DNA of 64,000 bases from NCBI RefSeq assembly GCF_900119315.1, contig NZ_LT827010.1, positions 8,240,001 through 8,304,000 of the forward strand, written 5' to 3'. The stretch comes from Actinoplanes sp. SE50/110 (GTDB taxonomy: Bacteria; Actinomycetota; Actinomycetes; Mycobacteriales; Micromonosporaceae). The translations under genes were made by a program, and so were the position numbers. Within the stretch, counting starts at the first letter, position 1. Every line of letters starts with the position of its first letter. Shown piece by piece: positions 61,894 to 64,000 of the stretch. Below the pieces are notes generated by a model. The model did not search any database. It was not told where the DNA came from and saw nothing but the letters and a program-made list of their open reading frames with translations.

Positions 61894-62349
61894 ACACCCT
61901 CCCCGCGGGTTTCGATCAAGGTCGAGGTGAGGATCGGGAACTAATCACCATCAAGGTCAAGGTCAACATCTGGATGTCGTATGTCCGCGCTGATAACTGA
62001 TCGCCGCTCCCGCCGAGGCCGGGCCCGGAGATCTGGCCGCTGGCGCGTCCACAACAATCTCCGGACCCTTCATTGTCCGTGGGTGGTCACCGAAAAGACA
62101 AAACCCCGCCGTGCATCCCCACGCCCATGAGCGATGGCGAACCTGGAACCGCACGATCCACCGAGCGGGTGTCTGCGAAATGGTGTGTGCAAGTGGGGTG
62201 TGCGCGAGTGGAGCGCCTGCGGGCCCGAGGTGCCCGTGAGCGAAACGCCTACGGGCCGGTGTCCATGAGTGGAGCGCCTGCGGGCCGGTGTCCCCGAACG
62301 GGGTGTCTGCGCGTGGGGTGGGGCCGGGTCGGATCGGTAGGGTCGCGGG
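61894..62349. other. Intergenic region before the hypothetical gene at 62350
   Basis: About 456 bases without a gene. The left part is relatively AT-rich (near 61930-62000), and the right part is a degenerate 30-bp repeat tract (62159-62316). No promoter was recognised with confidence. Confidence 0.5.
62159..62316. repeat. Degenerate ~30-bp tandem repeat tract
   Basis: Four to five imperfect units resembling GAGTGGAGCGCCTGCGGGCC plus GGTGTCCC follow each other (for example 62206, 62236 and 62266). The copies differ by several bases, and the tract abuts the start of the hypothetical gene. Confidence 0.6.
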
Positions 62350-62808
62350 ATGACGGGAAGCTGGCGGCATCTGCCGTCTCCGGCGCGGCCGGTCGCGGTG
62401 GCTGCCAGTGCGGCGGTTGACGCCGTACAGGGAAATCTGGCTGTCGCATTCGATGCGGCCGTCGCGGAGCTCGCCGGGCTGGAGCAGGCGCATGCCGGGT
62501 TGATCCTCGGGACGACGGTGCGGCTGCTGCTGGAGGACGGACATCCGGACGGGCTGGCCGCCGACGATGTGCGCGAGGCGCTGGCGTCCTGCGTGCGGGC
62601 CCATCCGGAAGCGGACCCGCAGGTGGTGCTCTGGCTGCTCGCCGGGGCGCTCGGTGTCCTCGACGAGGACGGCGCGCCGGGGCCGAAGCCGGATGCCCTG
62701 GCCCGCAACGCCATGCTGCTGATCACCGATCTGCTCGCGGGGCGGGATCTGCGGGACTGGCTCACCGCGGCCCTCACCGAGATCCAGCGGACCCAGCTGA
62801 ACGACTGA
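62350..62808 (+). CDS. Hypothetical helical protein
   Basis: The 152-residue protein has no recognised domain. It is Ala/Leu/Val-rich and mainly helical with no membrane segment or signal peptide (start ATG 62350, a GCGGG-type site upstream). Its third codon positions are as GC-rich as neighbouring genes, which supports coding. Its last 35 bases overlap the end of the convergent HxlR gene. Confidence 0.6.
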   Translation: MTGSWRHLPSPARPVAVAASAAVDAVQGNLAVAFDAAVAELAGLEQAHAGLILGTTVRLLLEDGHPDGLAADDVREALASCVRAHPEADPQVVLWLLAGALGVLDEDGAPGPKPDALARNAMLLITDLLAGRDLRDWLTAALTEIQRTQLND

Positions 62809-63238
62809 CCGGGGCGCGCCGCGTGACCCGCGTCGGCACGGCGTCCTGCGGCGGCGCCGACGGCTGCGGCGCGGTGAACGCCGGGCCGGCCGACGCCGGG
62901 GGCGGCGCGGGGGTGCTGTGGTCGCGGGCCCAGGCACAGATGGCGGTCAGGGGCTCGCGGAGGGTGCGGCCGAGCGGCGTCAGCTCGTATTCCACATGTT
63001 GTGGCGGGTCGGCCTTGTGGACGCGGCGCAGGATCAGGCCGTCGGTCTGCATGCCGCGCAGGGTTTCGGTGAGCATTTTCGGGGTGATGCCGGGGATCCG
63101 GCGGCGCAGCCGGGCCGGACGCTGCGGCCCGTCGCTCAGGGCGTAGATCAGCAGCACCCGCCATTTGACGGCGAGGCGTTCCAGGGCCTGCCGGGTGGCG
63201 CACCCCTCGTCGAGGACGTCCGGTACGAAGAACTCCAC
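62774..63238 (-). CDS. HxlR-family transcriptional regulator
   Basis: The 154-residue winged-helix protein matches HxlR regulators: LAVKWRVLLIYALSDGPQRPARL, the recognition helix GITPKMLTETLRGMQTDGLI and the HVEYELTPLGRTL wing. Members often sense redox or aldehyde stress through a conserved Cys, here CAT near residue 14. A C-terminal Ala/Pro-rich tail is unusual. The start is GTG at 63238. It is divergent from the alpha/beta hydrolase, its likely target. Confidence 0.85.
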   Translation of the reverse strand: MEFFVPDVLDEGCATRQALERLAVKWRVLLIYALSDGPQRPARLRRRIPGITPKMLTETLRGMQTDGLILRRVHKADPPQHVEYELTPLGRTLREPLTAICAWARDHSTPAPPPASAGPAFTAPQPSAPPQDAVPTRVTRRAPVSRSAGSAGSR

Positions 63239-63308
63239 GCCTGCCCCCAGATGGGTACCCGAAAGTGCCTACTTCTCCGGTGTAGCCCCCGCAGCCTAGC
63301 GTGGTGCC

Positions 63309-64000
63309 GTGACCGAGACAGTGACGTTCTTCAGCGAGGGGCTGCGGCTCGAAGGGGTGCTCCGGACCGCGCCGGGGTCCCGGGCCGCCGTGTTGACCGG
63401 ACCGTTCACCGGTGTCAAGGAGCAGGTGGTGGCCGATTACGCGGAGCGGCTGACCGCGGCCGGGATCACCACCCTGACGTTCGACCACCGCGGGTTCGGC
63501 GCCAGTGAGGGCCGCCGCGGGCATGAGGACAGTCAGGGCAAGCTGGCCGATCTGCGGGCCGCGGTGGGGGTGCTGGACGGCTACGACCGGTCGGTGGTCG
63601 GGGTCTGCCTGGGCGCCGGCTATGCGATGCGGGCCGCGGCGACCGATCCACGGGTGCGGGCGGTGGTCGGGATCGCCGGGGCGTACAACAGCCCGGCCTG
63701 GTTCGCCGAGCGGATGGGCCTGCCGTCGTACCGGTCGGCGCTGGCCGGGATGCTGGAGCGCTACGACGAGGAGATCCCGGCGGTCGCCCTGGAGGGTGAG
63801 GCGGCCATGCCGGGAGAGGAGCCGTGGTCGTACTACTCGAAGTGGATCGGCTCGGACGGCTGGCGGAACAGGGTGACCCGCGGCTCGCTGCACAGCCTGA
63901 TGACGCTGGACGTGCTCGGGGTCCGGCCGCTGCTGCCGCCGAGCCTGGTGGTGCACGGGCGGGTGGACGACTACTGCTCGCCGGAGCTGGCCGAGGCGAT
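63309..64000 (+). CDS. Alpha/beta hydrolase, dienelactone-hydrolase-like (cut by window end)
   Basis: The visible 230 codons show an alpha/beta hydrolase fold with GFGASEGRRG, a nucleophile elbow VVGVCLGAGYAMR where the usual Ser is Cys (GVCLGAG), and a later VVHGRVDDYC acid loop. A Cys nucleophile is known in dienelactone hydrolases. The GTG at 63309 is the best start. The C-terminus, including the catalytic His, lies beyond the window. It is divergently arranged with the HxlR regulator. Confidence 0.78.
   Translation, partial: MTETVTFFSEGLRLEGVLRTAPGSRAAVLTGPFTGVKEQVVADYAERLTAAGITTLTFDHRGFGASEGRRGHEDSQGKLADLRAAVGVLDGYDRSVVGVCLGAGYAMRAAATDPRVRAVVGIAGAYNSPAWFAERMGLPSYRSALAGMLERYDEEIPAVALEGEAAMPGEEPWSYYSKWIGSDGWRNRVTRGSLHSLMTLDVLGVRPLLPPSLVVHGRVDDYCSPELAEA

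Overview
The window is high-GC chromosomal DNA from an actinobacterium. The F-ATPase operon next to glyA, the rho/rpmE/prfA/prmC/sua5 order, the frequent GTG and TTG starts and the protein types (DUF3105, DUF5937, DUF2867) fit the Micromonosporaceae, probably an Actinoplanes-like organism. That assignment is inference from gene content, because no rRNA is present. Genes are dense and many neighbours share ATGA or GTGA stop/start overlaps, so most blocks look like translationally coupled operons.

Region 1 (1-36 kb) is a conserved housekeeping backbone read leftwards: argS, lysA, hom, (VOC), thrC, ... thrB, rho, ... rpmE, prfA, ... prmC, a second YrdC, LMW phosphatase, sua5, ... glyA, atpI-like, atpZ, atpB, atpE, atpF. 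Accessory cassettes sit at several junctions. A MarR/RND-efflux pair and an MFS gene lie between thrC and thrB. A bacterial nitric oxide synthase and a three-gene RNA-repair operon (T4 Rnl1-type RNA ligase, T4 Pnkp-type kinase/phosphatase, small second RNA ligase) lie between rho and rpmE. A PQQ-type propeller protein, a diguanylate cyclase and a 24-bp perfect tandem repeat lie between prfA and prmC. A secreted nuclease-like/FG-GAP protein, a RidA protein and an SDR-DUF2867 protein lie between sua5 and glyA.

Region 2 (34.6-39.7 kb) holds DUF3105 and DUF305 membrane proteins, a tRNA-Arg(CCG), a 119-bp-period direct repeat, an FMN reductase-like protein and aminopeptidase N.

Region 3 (39.7-54.1 kb) is the most distinctive part. 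It is a thirteen-gene leftward cluster built on an amino-group carrier protein (LysW type, C-terminal EDWGE) with its LysX ligase, LysY reductase, a single-chain LysZ-LysK fusion, a split transketolase, a DegT aminotransferase paired with a half-size DegT homologue, two ATP-grasp proteins, a FemAB/GNAT-like transferase, an MFS exporter and a substrate-binding protein without a signal peptide. The enzyme set matches the logic known from vazabitide-type chemistry: glutamate on the carrier, phosphorylation, reduction to the semialdehyde, C2 transfer by transketolase, amination, release by LysK. The tailoring genes seen here suggest a different end product.

Region 4 (54.6-64 kb) is ordinary accessory DNA: signal peptidase I, a GH18-like lipoprotein, a PEP mutase/isocitrate lyase family protein, an ArsR-like regulator, a Ser/Thr protein kinase, a CocE/NonD hydrolase, a SnoaL-like protein, a hypothetical protein after a degenerate repeat, an HxlR regulator and a divergent alpha/beta hydrolase cut by the window end.
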